Below are positions 35,781-47,646 of a stretch of 64,000 bases of DNA, in pieces; the first letter of the stretch is position 1, and every line of letters starts with the position of its first letter. The notes under the pieces are model-generated. The model was not told where the DNA came from. It was given only the letters and a program-made list of their open reading frames with translations, and did no database searches. Made by a program: the position numbers and the translations under genes. This DNA is from Pestalotiopsis fici W106-1 (lineage: Eukaryota; Ascomycota; Sordariomycetes; Amphisphaeriales; Sporocadaceae): NCBI RefSeq assembly GCF_000516985.1, contig NW_006917105.1:1-64000 (forward strand), in the 5' to 3' direction.

Positions 35781-36674
35781 TCAAGAAGCGGATGATACCG
35801 GTTTCAAGGCATAGACGCGTACCGGCAGCAATTTACCTAGATTACTCTTGGGGAAGCCCTTCTGTAATTCCGTCCTGACAATAGCCAATCCCGCTTCTGC
35901 GAAAAGACTTCTGAACTTGTCATCACGTCTGCAAGGGAATAATTAGCACGGCTGCAACGAGGAAGCGTAGTGATGGGGATGTTACCTTGTAATACTGCTA
36001 TCTATTTCATCAAACATGTCAACATCTATCGTGCTGAGGTTCTCCTTGACAACTGCAAGGCCAGTCCCGGGCTTGAGTGCTGATTTGCACTCCTTGAGGT
36101 ACTGCAACAGCTGAGCATCGCTCAAATGTCCTACACACCACTGGGTCCAGATCAGATCGTATTGATCATCCTGTGTCGGTCGCCACTCCTCCAATCCAAC
36201 GTTGTGAATCTTACAGACGCCATCTTTTCCTTTAATGGTATCAGTGAATTTGATCACAGGTTCAATAATGTCCACAGTCTTTGCGACCTTGAGAAGGAGC
36301 CCTTCCGTGACTCGTCCTATGCTGAAGGGTTGTCAGACGACTGTAAATAACCGGCTCACAAAGCGAATAGCATATCGATTGCTTGCATGATTTCAAACTT
36401 ACCCAGCGCCACCTTCCAGAGCTCGATCGACTACACGTAGTCCCGGTTTAGCTCCAATGCCTAACTTTGCCAGGAAGTTGCGCGAACTTTGAAGATCAAT
36501 CCTGGACACAACAGAGAAGCCGCCTAGCATTCCATCAACATTGCACTCAACGTTGTTCCAGTATCCGAGGCCCACGTCTTTATTAGGTGAGAGGGCAGTG
36601 GTCTGATGATCCGAAGATTTTCTTGTCCCGTTGGACCCTTCGGTGTTGCCGGGCAAGTCTGATGGTTCAGCCAT
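35781..36674 (-). CDS. Ntm1/Tae1-type N-terminal protein methyltransferase, apparent frameshift
   Basis: Exons, high to low: 36674-36403, 36322-35986, 35928-35781. AdoMet-dependent enzyme that methylates the alpha-amino group of Xaa-Pro-Lys N-termini, for example of ribosomal proteins. Family features: GYWNNVECNVDGMLGGF near residue 36, SRIDLQSSRNFL, the SAM motif spanning the first junction (GGAG|IGRVTEG), YDLIWTQWCVGHLSD, and the C-terminal DDKFRSLFAEAGL. Introns are 80 and 57 bp with standard borders. Exon lengths sum to 757, one base too many: the frame reading GRVTEG and the frame reading LLLKVAKTVDIIEP differ by one nucleotide at a CCCC tract (36300-36303 on the plus strand). Either the gene has a recent one-base insertion or the assembly has a homopolymer error. 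Everything else looks functional. Confidence 0.82.
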
Positions 36675-37295
36675 CTGTGCGTGTGGTCTTCTCTGCCAAG
36701 TGCTTCTCTGTTATTTCTAACCTTTTGGTTGCCACAGAAAATCGAGGTGTTTCCGACACCTTGATGACAATCTTTGAGAAGTTGTGCGATCAAAATAGCC
36801 TAGTGACAGATTGCTGAATCTTGGAGAATTTCAGACCCGATAAATCGTGGACAAAAAAAAATGGACGTTTGAACAGTGGGTGTACGGCAGTAGGTAATCT
36901 GGTAATTAATGTAGCGAAAGGTTGTATTTACGGGCAGGCTAAAATTTTCGGCTTTCTGGGAGTCGGACAGTGGGGGGGTGTCCCTTGGGGTCATTTCTGG
37001 AGCCTAGGTTTGTACCTAGCTAGTACATAGGTAGACTGAACAGAATAACTGAACAACCATTTGCAGTGCGGCCAGTGCCACGAGAGCATACTGATGAGCT
37101 ACTTGAGCATACTGTCCAATTGGATTCCAAAATCATCAGATATTGGAAATCGGGCAAAGGGTTCTTATGCTATTACAATGTCACAGAGCCGGAATATTCG
37201 GGGTATTGTGGCATAATGCAAGGAGGCGAGGAGAGACGAGGCCAAGCAAACCCTTTATGATCATGGCTACTAGGTAATCTATCGTCTAAAAGACA
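36675..37295. other. Intergenic, no gene recognised
   Basis: Promoter side of the Ntm1-like gene and 3' flank of the SET gene. A palindrome-rich stretch with TACCTA and TAGGTA units lies at 37011-37034, and a G-run at 36971-36977. Confidence 0.55.
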
Positions 37296-38784
37296 TTATT
37301 GGACGGATGTGGTATTCTCGAGCTGGTCAGTAGCCTCCGAAACTGCAGTCCGAATTTGCCGCCATCTCTGGAGCAAAAGTTCCTTCTGACCACGTTCCAC
37401 ATTTTTCATCTCCTCAATACCATCCATAGTCTTGTCGATCGTGGCCATATAACCCTCGAGATAAGCGGCCAGTAGTGCGCTATGTTCAGGCTCGAGGTAA
37501 TTTTCATTGTTTTCCTTCCGGTTGGTTTTCAGATTGTCTCCCTTTTTCCGGCACAATATCTGCATTGCACGTCTTGTTCTATCGCAAGGTGCCCTGTCGT
37601 TTCCGATTTTGAAACCTTTGGTAAGATTCTCCTTCTCAAGGTTTGACTTTTGGACTTGACTTAATTGAGGCAAGATGGCGTCGTCAACGCATATCTCGTC
37701 CCAACAGTTCGTTAAAAGAATGAAACCGTACTCTCCAAGCAGGAAGTCATTGGTGTGTTCACCGTAAGAGTTACAAATCTCATCGCCGGCATTGTAAACT
37801 CGATCTGTTGTAATGGTGTACTCTGTATCGGTGTAGAGCACTTTGCATCCTCTTTCCGCATGGTTGAGAAGATCGGCTACAGGGAGAAGACCAATACGTT
37901 CTACCCACTCGTACGACTCAGTCTCCGGCGTCGAATGGTAGAACGTGCGTGTATTCATAATCAACCAAGACCGGAGATATTCCTCATAGCCTAGAGTAGG
38001 GAACCTTTCTGCAACAACAACCCACTGGCCCTGAATTCTGGCTTTCTGCTCGTTCACCAAGGTCAAGGTAGGCCGAGGTAGCATGGCTTGGAGCTATCAT
38101 GAGAGAAAGACGTTAGAGGCAATCTAAACATGTGTGACAGCAACCTAACCTTGCCAAGGCAATCAAATGTCGCCGAAGTTGATCGATGCATGTCCACAAA
38201 CCTTGGGCATAGTTGACAGTTGCGTATAGCCCAAGGCGTCCGTCAAGATAAATTTACTAACCTGTGGCGGCCACATGAGCGGCAATGAATTCCTGAAGTC
38301 GTCAATTGTGGGAAGAATTGCCTGCCAAGGGGCGACGATTTGATTGAAGCAGAGATCAACTGCCAGAGAACTCTACATAATGAAGCAAGAGTGAGTATAG
38401 TTGACTTAGAATGCAAGTGGGGAAAATAGTCCAGACCACCGAAGGAGGTCAACCGTAATATTAAGAAATGGCCAGGAAGGTAGATGGAAACAAGGCTTTC
38501 AGTACTGACATGTATGGACCAGCGTGGCGGTAATTTGTCGCGGATGCCACGCGGGACAGAGTCAATGTTACGCATCATCTTGACAGGCACTTCGAGTATG
38601 ACTTCTCCAGCCTGAAATCATAGCTGTCAGTGTCTTTTATCATGTATAAGACAATACCTCTTACTTCGATGCGGCGATCCGCAAAGACACCGGTGCCTCG
38701 TCCTGGTGTTTGGACGAGTTTGAAGCCATCGCATCTAATGTCGTTTCGACTGGCCCAACTGAGGAGATCGTCCGATGTTGACAT
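37296..38784 (-). CDS. SET-domain protein, Rubisco-LSMT-like lysine methyltransferase
   Basis: Model, high to low: 38784-38665, 38611-38510, 38372-38262, 38093-37296; 376 aa. The split SET domain starts with GRGTGVFADRRIE (residue about 28) joined across intron 1 to AGEVILEVP. The central insert has LPLMWPPQ, and the catalytic end has PVADLLNHAERGCKVLY (the NH motif) and YNAGDEICNSYGEHTNDFLLGEYGF. A helical substrate-binding-like tail follows. Such enzymes methylate lysines of non-histone substrates (ribosomal proteins, eEF1A); the substrate here is unknown. Introns 1 and 3 are standard. Intron 2 (38509-38373, 137 bp, GTCAGT...GTAG) has a weak donor and stays open in one frame, so an extra small exon there is possible. 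The ATG at 38784 is the one closest to the SET core. Confidence 0.82.
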
Positions 38785-39804
38785 CCTTCCTCGGGCACCA
38801 AATATCTGAATATGTTGGGGGGGATGAAGGTCAAGGTAATTATTTGAAGGCCTCGAGCACTCGAGAGTTTTAATTTGCTCATTTGCAAGAGTGAAGGAAT
38901 CGCCAAGAAGAGGATAGGTTGCCGGTATGTACGTACCTCTAGTCATCAATGATACTACCTAGGTACCTACCTACAGTATCTAAGGTGCAATGGGCATTTA
39001 CAGTACACACGTGCAATGAGGGGAACGTACCTACCTTAGGTACATGGAGCGACGTACTAAGCGTTGGATCCTTAGCGAGTCATTTACTGGCCCAGGTGCC
39101 TGTAGGTAAAATCCATGGATGATTCTTAGTGGCTCAACCCCGCCGTTCCAAGTGCTAGCGAGATGCGAGGTCCCTGTGTCCGGAGTCGGCTACGACACAC
39201 TGAGAATACTACCTATTCCCCTCGCCCGTCGACTTGTGAGCCTCTGTACGTCAAATGCTACCTACCTACATACCTAGATAGGTATGTACTTATATATCTA
39301 ATGTAGCCTGGGCTTGACATGCACATGTGGTATTCATGACTGGCGCAAGTCAAATCCCTTGTTCATTTGGGATTCGTACAAGTGCCTATGTAGGTACGGC
39401 ATTGATAGGTGGTGCCAGATACTCAGGTGGTGATGAATTGCCGATGATGGACTGTACCAAGGTACCGTATTATCTCGTTCGATTGCCAGCACTATAGTGG
39501 ACAAGTAGCCCTGGGTGCGTAGCGCTATCACTGTTTGATGCCAGTCTTGGCCTCATCTAAAGCAGCATTGGTTTGGGAATGTGGAGAGTGAGCGGAAGCG
39601 TGCCTGGCTATGCATGCAATCTGTATCTGCGGTGAGACAACGTTCCGTTATATTCTAGACATGATGGGCATATATCGCATCGGTGATATATTTTTGCAAT
39701 GTTCGGTTGACCAGATAGGGTGAGCATTTTTGCTTAAACTACCTATCTGTTATACATAAACAACCATTGAACAATTCCACCGATAAAATTGAGCGCGGAC
39801 AGAA
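38785..39804. repeat. Intergenic, dense TACCTA/TAGGTA microrepeats
   Basis: About 1 kb with no gene. TACCTA, TAGGTA and joined forms such as ACCTAGGTACCTACCTAC are concentrated at 38933-39042 and 39260-39300, with single copies to 39400 and 39742. They form imperfect palindromes. Their role is unknown. Similar motifs are common between genes of Sordariomycetes. Confidence 0.6.
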
Positions 39805-41064
39805 TCAAACTGATCTTGCGAGCTCCTGCAGTCCTTCTTGCTTTTCGCAAAAGATGTTGATTGCCTGGATGATCTTGACCTCGCTTTGACCATTGGCGCT
39901 TCGCGTGAAGGCCAGTCGCCAGCTTGGCTCGTCCCGTGGAATGTGACTGTATTCGTCCAACAGGCTCATGTTCACCTCGTTGAAAACTTTGCCAGTCTCT
40001 CCTTCCCATGGGTTTGCTGGTGTCTCGGCCAGCTTTTTCAAAAGTGGTGGCGAGACGGTGATGTGATGAGCTCCGGCCAACAGCATGACCTCCTGGATGC
40101 TGGTTAAACTAGCAGGTAACACTTTGGTCTTGCTTCCAATCTTCTCATAGTATGCTTGCGCCTGCCCACAAAAGTGGAAGGCCTTGGCTTCGTCGGTGTA
40201 CCTGTACCGAGTCTTGTCTTAACAATGCGCAATCATTTCCGGTAAGCCTCATACGTACCCGGCGTCAAAGTGTACGCGCAATTCGTTAATGTACGGAGCG
40301 ATATAGGTGCAGCCAACATGCGATGCAAGTACTGCCTGCTCCATGCAGAACATTGTAGTTGCCAACGTCGAAATCCCCTGTGATTCCAAAGTCTGGCAGG
40401 CCAAGAGGCCCTCCCATGTTGATGGTATCTTGATACAAATTCTTTTGCTGTCGTAAGACGGTTCTAGATCTTTGAAGATCTGAACGATACCTTTAGTGAG
40501 TGTTATTTATTTATTTATTTCCAACTTCGCAAGCATAGATTTTGATACTTACGCTTGGCATTCTCAATGGTCTTCTGCGTATTATAGGAGTATTGGGGGT
40601 TGGTCTGAATGTGCGAGTATCCCGTAAGATATGGGACAATTCTCAGCGCTAGCTTTACCATCATGCATTCAACAGCGATCTCAGCTTCGTCCACTTTGGG
40701 GTATGCAGCACGCTTGGACTTTGCGTAGACGACTGCATCCTCAATGAGCTGTGCGTGTACCCGGTCGCCTTGGCCATCTACTCGTATAAGTTCGTGATAT
40801 GCTATAGCCTTTAGATACTCTAGTTAGTGTCTGTCTAAGAGATTTCACTGTCATGAACGCAAAATCGAAAGCTCAACTTGCCTGGTTCGATGTACAGTCG
40901 ACGAATGGGCCCAACGAGCTTGCAACTATACGACGTATATCAACTCAAATTCATGTGCATTCAGCAGCTGTAAAAATATGCTGACCTGTTTCGTCAAAGG
41001 TGTCACAATCGACAGCCGAGTGGCTCCGCAGAATATCCAAAAGTGTGGTTGTATCTGAGCCCAT
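39805..41064 (-). CDS. Transaldolase-like enzyme
   Basis: Model, high to low: 41064-40986, 40925-40882, 40808-40553, 40490-40259, 40201-39805; 335 aa, the length of yeast Tal1. TIM-barrel enzyme of the non-oxidative pentose phosphate branch, moving a dihydroxyacetone unit through a lysine Schiff base. The Schiff-base lysine lies in RICIKIPSTWEGL (about residue 150). CTSNQAIAY corresponds to the TTNPSL region, RIVPYLTGYSHIQTNP to the VST(E/N) strand, and LPASLTSIQEVMLLAGAHHITVSP to the last strands. It diverges from housekeeping transaldolase (TSNQ for TTNP), so it is probably a fungal paralogue. Four introns of 57-73 bp. The second (40881-40809) starts GCAAGT, a GC-AG intron, needed to join NQ to AIAY in frame. 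The third contains an ATTT microsatellite. Confidence 0.9.
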
Positions 41065-42210
41065 ATCGACAAACGAAGAGCAAATCTAGGCGAAAAGAGC
41101 AGCAGCAGAGATTGATGATTTGGTTTACAGAGGATAAAAGTCAGTAGCTGATCAGGAAAAGGCAATCTTCAGTCATCTACAAGTGGTTGGGCGAGCCGTT
41201 GCAACTTTCCGGTGATGGAGATGCAGGCCTGTGTTGTCACACATCAATGCGGGGAAGTCAATGGAGACACCAAAGAGCCACAATAATAAGATTCAAACAA
41301 ATCCAAGACCAAACTAAGGGTCCGCTCGGTATTTGATGCACCGATCTCGGGTTCAAATAATTATGTAGAGCGGTTGTCGTTGCGCTGTGTTTGGCGCTGG
41401 GTCGTACCTTTATTTGTCATCGTCACGTAGCCGACAACCCATTTCTCCAAGGTTATCCGCCTGCACTGAAACGAACAAGTTATATCCCTGGGGACGCATC
41501 TACACATTTACACTCACCCAGCTGTACGGTGAGCATTCTAAAGAACAACAAAGTACAAGACAAAATGCGGATCAAGGGCATGCTCATATATGATGATCAA
41601 GGTCTCAGCATGTCTCCATATAGGCTTTACTGCTTGGACAGCGAGGACAAATGCCTTGTCCTGTCCTGGGCGTTTCGCTGCTTTCGTCTTGTAGGAATGG
41701 GAAACTGCGTTGCACCAAATCCGGAGGGTCTGCTCCTGGAATGCTCTGTAGACCATTTACATCTATTCAGCGACGGGCGCGTCTTTGTTGTAGTTCTGTC
41801 AATGCTAGCGCTCTGGATATGTGCCAAGGGGTGAAAGGGAGGGAGGAATGTTGTTTTAGCCCACATGCCTGCTTTTGGGAATGCTTTCTTTGGAAGTTGC
41901 AAATTCCTAGAGTCCATCAATAATTTTCCTTTGTCAATATGATTCCTTTGCTTCTTCTTTTTTCCCCTTGTCACAACCTTCGGATCTGTGTTGGCAGCTC
42001 CAAGATTATCACTCAACATTGTCCAAATATGACAGAAACTGCCTTGGAACTTGCCATTGTATTATGATAGCACCTGCTGTCGCCTCGAGAAAGAGATCAT
42101 TTTACAGACTTCAAGCATTCAAATCAGCCTCAGGCACCTTGCATTTGGAGTCGCACATTGACAACAATCGTGGCGCTCTCACCGCGAGCTCTGTTGCTCA
42201 GGATTGCAAC
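41065..42210. other. Divergent promoter spacer, no gene supported
   Basis: Lies between the divergent transaldolase and Cys/His-rich protein genes. Overlapping frames of 130-147 codons (41391-41834 plus, 41627-42019 minus) have no motif. The frame of the downstream gene is open from 41968, so its true start could lie up to 81 codons upstream of the ATG used here. Confidence 0.5.
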
Positions 42211-45200
42211 ATGGCTTCCGCAACGAGGGCTACCAAAGCAAAGCCAATCAAGCAAAAGTCAAAGCCTGCTTCTCTGGATACATCCTACCGACATGTCCCG
42301 TTCAGCACTCGCCTCAACCCACGAATCAAGCCAAGCAACGCGGATTTTGTGGTCATGGAGCAGTATTTTGACAGACAGCTACGGAAGGCGGATTTGACGA
42401 TATCTGAGATACTCAATGATCATTTTACGGCTCCAGAGATCGAGCAATTTATACCTTCTCAGGATAAGACCCTCGCAAAAGAACAGGAGCGCAGGACAGA
42501 GGACTTTAAATATCTGCTCAAAACAACATTTGCGAAAAAGGCACCGACCCTCCCCTGCAAAATGGCAATGCTCTACTTTGGACTTCCTGTTGCGCCAATG
42601 AAGATGGATATATCCCAAGACCCATGGGAAAAATATCTGGAAACTCTCGACCAGTGTGATGAAGAGGGTCTCCCAGATCCGCTGGGATATTTGGAAAAGC
42701 ACCGTCAGCGTCCCTTGGGTGATCAAACAGGTGAGCACGACGAACAAACTAGGAATAGATACAGCAATATCGGTTCTGATACGTATTTATAGGAAACCAA
42801 GACGTTCCTGCCATGGATCTTCGTGGCGGTGGCCTAAGCGAACAAGATGTCGACGCCATCTTGTCAGACATTGTCAAGGGAGACAATGAGCAAGACGATG
42901 TCATGTCTATTCAATGGGAGAAGGAAGCCAGCGACCAACTGACCATGACTCTCCGTGGAGGTAGACTGGCGTATGACGATCTACCTGAGCACACCGGCAA
43001 GGATGCAGACGATGCCGGAAATGCCTTCATATGGCTGTACGGCCGCCAGGGGAGCATCGGAATCGGAGCGACCTGGGCTGATTTCGTCCAGGGCGTCGTT
43101 CGCTTGCTAGATCTGGGTGTGGAGCAACAAAAGAGCCAGAATGCGTCTATTCAGATTGGTATCGACCTTTTTGAAGGCCCCGGCGAGCTCTTGAAGACAC
43201 ATCTGATGACACAAGAAGGTAAATTCTGGCTGAACGCGGAAAAGTATGATGATGACCCCAACAATGAGATCCTGGAGTTTGTGACTACAAATTCGAACAA
43301 GACACACGACCTACAGACAGATCGTCGAGTATGCTTTGTCCGTTTTGCGCGAGAAGCGCGCCCGACGAACTACCGACCTATTGGGGCGGGCCGGATTGAG
43401 GTCGTGCGTGATGATGTTGAAGAGTGCCCCAAAGCGTACATGAGAACCACTCGTTCGCCGACAAAACAGAATGCACAGTCACAATATGATACAGAGTGGC
43501 ACAAAGCGCTCAGAACCATCCTTCCCGTTCAACCACGTCACTATTGGATGGATGTAGCTCTCGAGACTGCATCAGGGGACAGGTGGGAATACGGTCGATG
43601 GTACGTGGACCAAGGCTTTCCTGACCTTCTCAAAGATCAAATCGTAGACGCATTATCGGGTCCCGACAGATTTCAGATTCTCACGACGATGGCTCCAGTA
43701 GCGGAGAATGATATACCCGTTCTCACGTCGCCTTGGTATACAGGCACTACGGCCGACGACCGACATGGTCATGTTCAGACTATAACAAAAGCAAACATGA
43801 CTCAAATGCGGACGATAACGGATGCAGTCATTCACCATCTTTTGGATGGTCGGTCCAAGGCGGGTGGCGAGCCGTATTCAGCTCATGACGTTGATTACGT
43901 CGAGCTGTATATCTCAGCTAGAGGTTTCGTAGACGATTCCATAACACCGGTCAAATGTTACTATCAGAACGGCCGGGCAATCTCCCACGACCAACAATGG
44001 CAAAAACGCATCGACCAGTTTCGCGCTGAGAATGAAGCAGAATATGATGCAGGATTTGCGATTTGGGCTCGTCCCATCTACAAAGAGTACGTTGTAGCCG
44101 ACAGATTTGACCCTGCAAAGTGTATGAGAAGCTTTACAATGTCGGCCTCCCTGCTCGAGATGAGCCTCGCAAACTTCAAAACGGAAATAGCTGCACGTAT
44201 CTTCAATGACGGCTTTTACGACCCGCAAGATGACAATATGGTCTTGGGCTTGACCACAGCTGGGGAGGCAAACCCGAGAAACATGCTGTTAAGACCTGAC
44301 ACGACGGAGCTTGAATGGGCCAGAATGAAAAAGATGCTGGCCTTTGGTTGGATATGTGTGGAAGGAGGGAAACTCCTAGAAAATAGAAAGCACGCGTATG
44401 AGATCGCCACGCGATGGAGTAAGTTAATTTCGCCAGTACGCGAGTGTGACAATGATCTTGGGCTAACATGACTAGACGCTGGCCCTTCTTCTTACTGGGG
44501 TGCATGTTACAATGTGGGAAAGCCTCCCCTAGCAATCATCCCAACTCCATCAGCATCGGGTACATCTGCTGTTCCTGCAACGAACTCCGTCAATGGTTCT
44601 GCTCCTGCGCGACAGCAGGGACTTTGGAGAACCCCTAGCATTTTTTCGAACCCATTGAAGCCTATCTTGCCCATCACTGGAGGTCCAAAAGAGTCCAATA
44701 TGAAGGGTAACCCACGCGCTCTTTTTCTCACAACCACTGCCAAGGATACGACGGAGGGATCAAGTCAAGAGAATGACGTTCATGGTTTCCGAAATCTTGC
44801 CCTTGGTCGAGTGAGAAGATGTCCATATAGCGACTGTGGCAATACGTATGATTACAACAATCAAGAGGCCTTCGACACTCATTTAAAGCAGGATCACCTG
44901 GAGCTGCAATGTCCGTACTGCTACGCGAGTGGGCTCGGCGGTAGCCAAGCCAAGAACGCGCTTTACTTTCGGAACAAATCCCAAGCTCTACAGCATTTCT
45001 ATGAGCATCATTTGAAGGATATGTTGTCTCAAGCTAATATTGGAGTCACTGGCCAAGACCAATCTCAAAGCAATGTCCCTGGCGCTGTTCTGAGTAACGA
45101 AGATAAGCGGCAGATTCTTGCAGATTACAAACATTGCAACCAGTGTGGTCGTGATCATTTAGCCTGTCATTCACCTGCGGATAGAGATAACCACAGAAAA

Positions 45201-47646
45201 AAGTGTCTCAATATTGCTGCTGCAGGCGGCAGCTCAACTGGACGCGGGTCTACTCGTTTGCCGGGCTATTGCGTTTACTGTGGCGAGGCATCCAACGGCT
45301 CATGTACGAATGCCAAGTGCGCTGGAAAGATAGCTTCAGCGAATCCCACGCCCGAGATATGCTGCCAGAATTGCGGCTTAGAATGGGCTGGCTACACTCC
45401 AGCGTATCAAGCTCAGCACAGGGTTGGATGTAAACCACTCGGTGGTCATCCTTGGGAATTTTGCGGATTTTGCGGCGTATCACTCACGACAATGGACTAT
45501 GCCTCCCGACGCTCTCATGGCGAATTTTGCAGTCAGCGGCCGAAACCCAAAAGCAGGGAGTGTCCTCAATGCCCAATCCTTCTCGAAACGCCCAAACAGG
45601 CCCACGATCATTTCGCACGTAAACATGCAATCAGTGATCGCTGCCTGTGGTGCGAGCAGGCGTTTCCGATCCATGATCGTGCATGGACTGAGGATGTCAA
45701 GGTCCAGCATTTTGCTGGCCATATGGGAGCGCATCCTCACGTTTCTGGAACCGGTCCCGGTGATAGAGTTGGTATTCATGATCTAAAATGCCCTGGCTTC
45801 GTCGACTGTGGCGTTGTGGTATCTCACATGACTTCTGAGCAATATCTGCATCACATGGATCAAAGCCACGGAGTTGCCATGGCAGCCGGCCAGACACACC
45901 TTCCCAATGGCTTGCAGTTTATCACCCACACAGCAAGTGCAGCATCGCTGAGGAGCTGGCAGCCCCCAGTGCCGCCTCCAACATCAACAGCAGTAGGACC
46001 CCAGTTTGAATGGAAATTCAGCAGCACAGCGAGGGCAGCATCTCCGGACTGGTCAACAGTAGCACCCCATAGGCCATTCACCGCCCGTCCATTCCAGCCC
46101 ACTGAGCACATGAGGTGCTCGCGATGCTTTACACTCGCCCCCACTATGGATGACCCGAATCGGGAAGCGGAAATTGAAGTAAGTCACTTTAAAATTTTCT
46201 CCGGCTCTCATTGACCTATCTGACCATAACCAAACGTAGCTTCATTGTAATCCCAAATTTTCCTGTCGAATCAGACGCGCGCCGGGTGAATACCATCCCA
46301 CGGGAGCCCAAGTTCCCAACACGAGTGGATGGATTAGATTTCCATCTGGATTTGACTTCAAGGCCGCGCGTAGGGCATTCTTTGACGCATACCCTGCTTA
46401 CCACGGGTCCATCTTCCCCGCCGACGACGACCGCGTTGCTGCTGTCTACGATGATCCTGCTCAAGCACGTGGCACCCCTCGCGATGATATCTACTCGGCT
46501 TCTCGTACTGATGATGCTCTGGCACGTCACCAATTGCCGTGGCCTCCCCACATGGGACATGGCATTTATCGAAACCTCGACCCCATAGATTTCGATGGTT
46601 GGCACACTGTGCCTGCCAGTCACGCGTCATCTACCGCCGCTACAACAGCCCGTGGAAAGGCAAAGAGCGCCTTGGCTGGAACTACAAGACGAGGCCCCTC
46701 GACCCGCAAGAACACGAGCGATTCGGCTCGCCTGCTCTTGGAAATCAGCTCGCAGTCGTCCGATTCTGGCAGCGAGGAAGAAACCGGACAATCTGAATCA
46801 AGCACAAGCGATGACGACGGCCTGAACCCGTGGTCATCCGGTGGCGGCAGCGCAAGGAGGCTACCTAGGAGCATGCGTGCGTATGATCCCTCTTATCGCA
46901 AGCTCAGCAGAGATGAAGAGCCGGAGGAAGAGGTTGATGATCGCACTAATCACAAGGATGGAGCAGTCGAGAACTTCTCAATGCTGATTCCGGGAATGAA
47001 AGCTCTGCCCGCTGACTTTAGGTCACCCTTGGAACCCGGATTCCCAAGGAAGCGAGCGCGAACCCCGAAGGATGTCTCCAATGATGAGAGACCTATGAAG
47101 CGATTCAAGGGCGTTGCAACATCTAGTAGAGACCCAACGCCAGTAGGCGAAGCATCTTCAACCATCGTTGCCGGGGGAAAGGAGAAAGTAAAGGCCGCTC
47201 CCAAGACACACGCTAAACGTGCCGTTGCGCTCAAAGCTTCTTTACCAACAGAACCGGCTACTCCATCAACAGAAGTGCCTTCTGTTGCTTTGCGTAAAAG
47301 CTCACGAGCCGCGAGATCAACCAAAAAGGTCACTTATACAGACCAAGCTGATGACGACAACGACGGCGAAACGCTTGCCCTGAACGGAGCGGCAGGAAGC
47401 AAGTATGAGAAGACACCCGCTAGGCGAGGCCGCAAGAAAGCAACTAATGAGGTCCATACCGAAAAGTCAGCCAAGACTCCCGCAAGAACACCCTCGAAGC
47501 CGGCAGTGAAGGCTACTACCGAGACGCCGGCCAAGAAGACCCGGAAGAAGACTTCTCAAGTTGACGATACTGTGTCTGCCACCGAAGTCCTCGATGACGC
47601 AGTTGCGGATGGGAAACGACCCAGGAGACAGCCGCGATTCAAATAG
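42211..47646 (+). CDS. Large Cys/His-rich zinc-binding protein of unknown function
   Basis: Model: 42211-42730, 42793-44418, 44476-46178, 46240-47646; 1751 aa. Three introns of 57-62 bp with GTGAGC/GTAAGT donors and TAG acceptors join in frame, so this is one gene and not four. Residues 1-715 are an unfamiliar mixed region with two LRGG motifs (near 183 and 227). Residues about 830-1300 hold at least nine Cys/His pairs of C2H2 or C2HC type, for example CPYSDCG...HLKQDH, CNQCG...HRKKC, CCQNCG...HRVGC, FCGFCG...HGEFC, CPQCP...HFARKH and RCSRCF. The last 350 residues are disordered, with acidic and Lys/Pro/Thr-rich tracts, nuclear-localisation-like KRAR and an AT-hook-like ARRGRKK. A nuclear zinc-finger scaffold or regulator is the natural guess; I do not recognise the family. 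Confidence 0.82.

Noticed and set aside
41391..42019. 147-codon plus and 130-codon minus frames between transaldolase and the Cys/His-rich gene
   Set aside because: Overlap each other, no recognisable content; likely promoter DNA.
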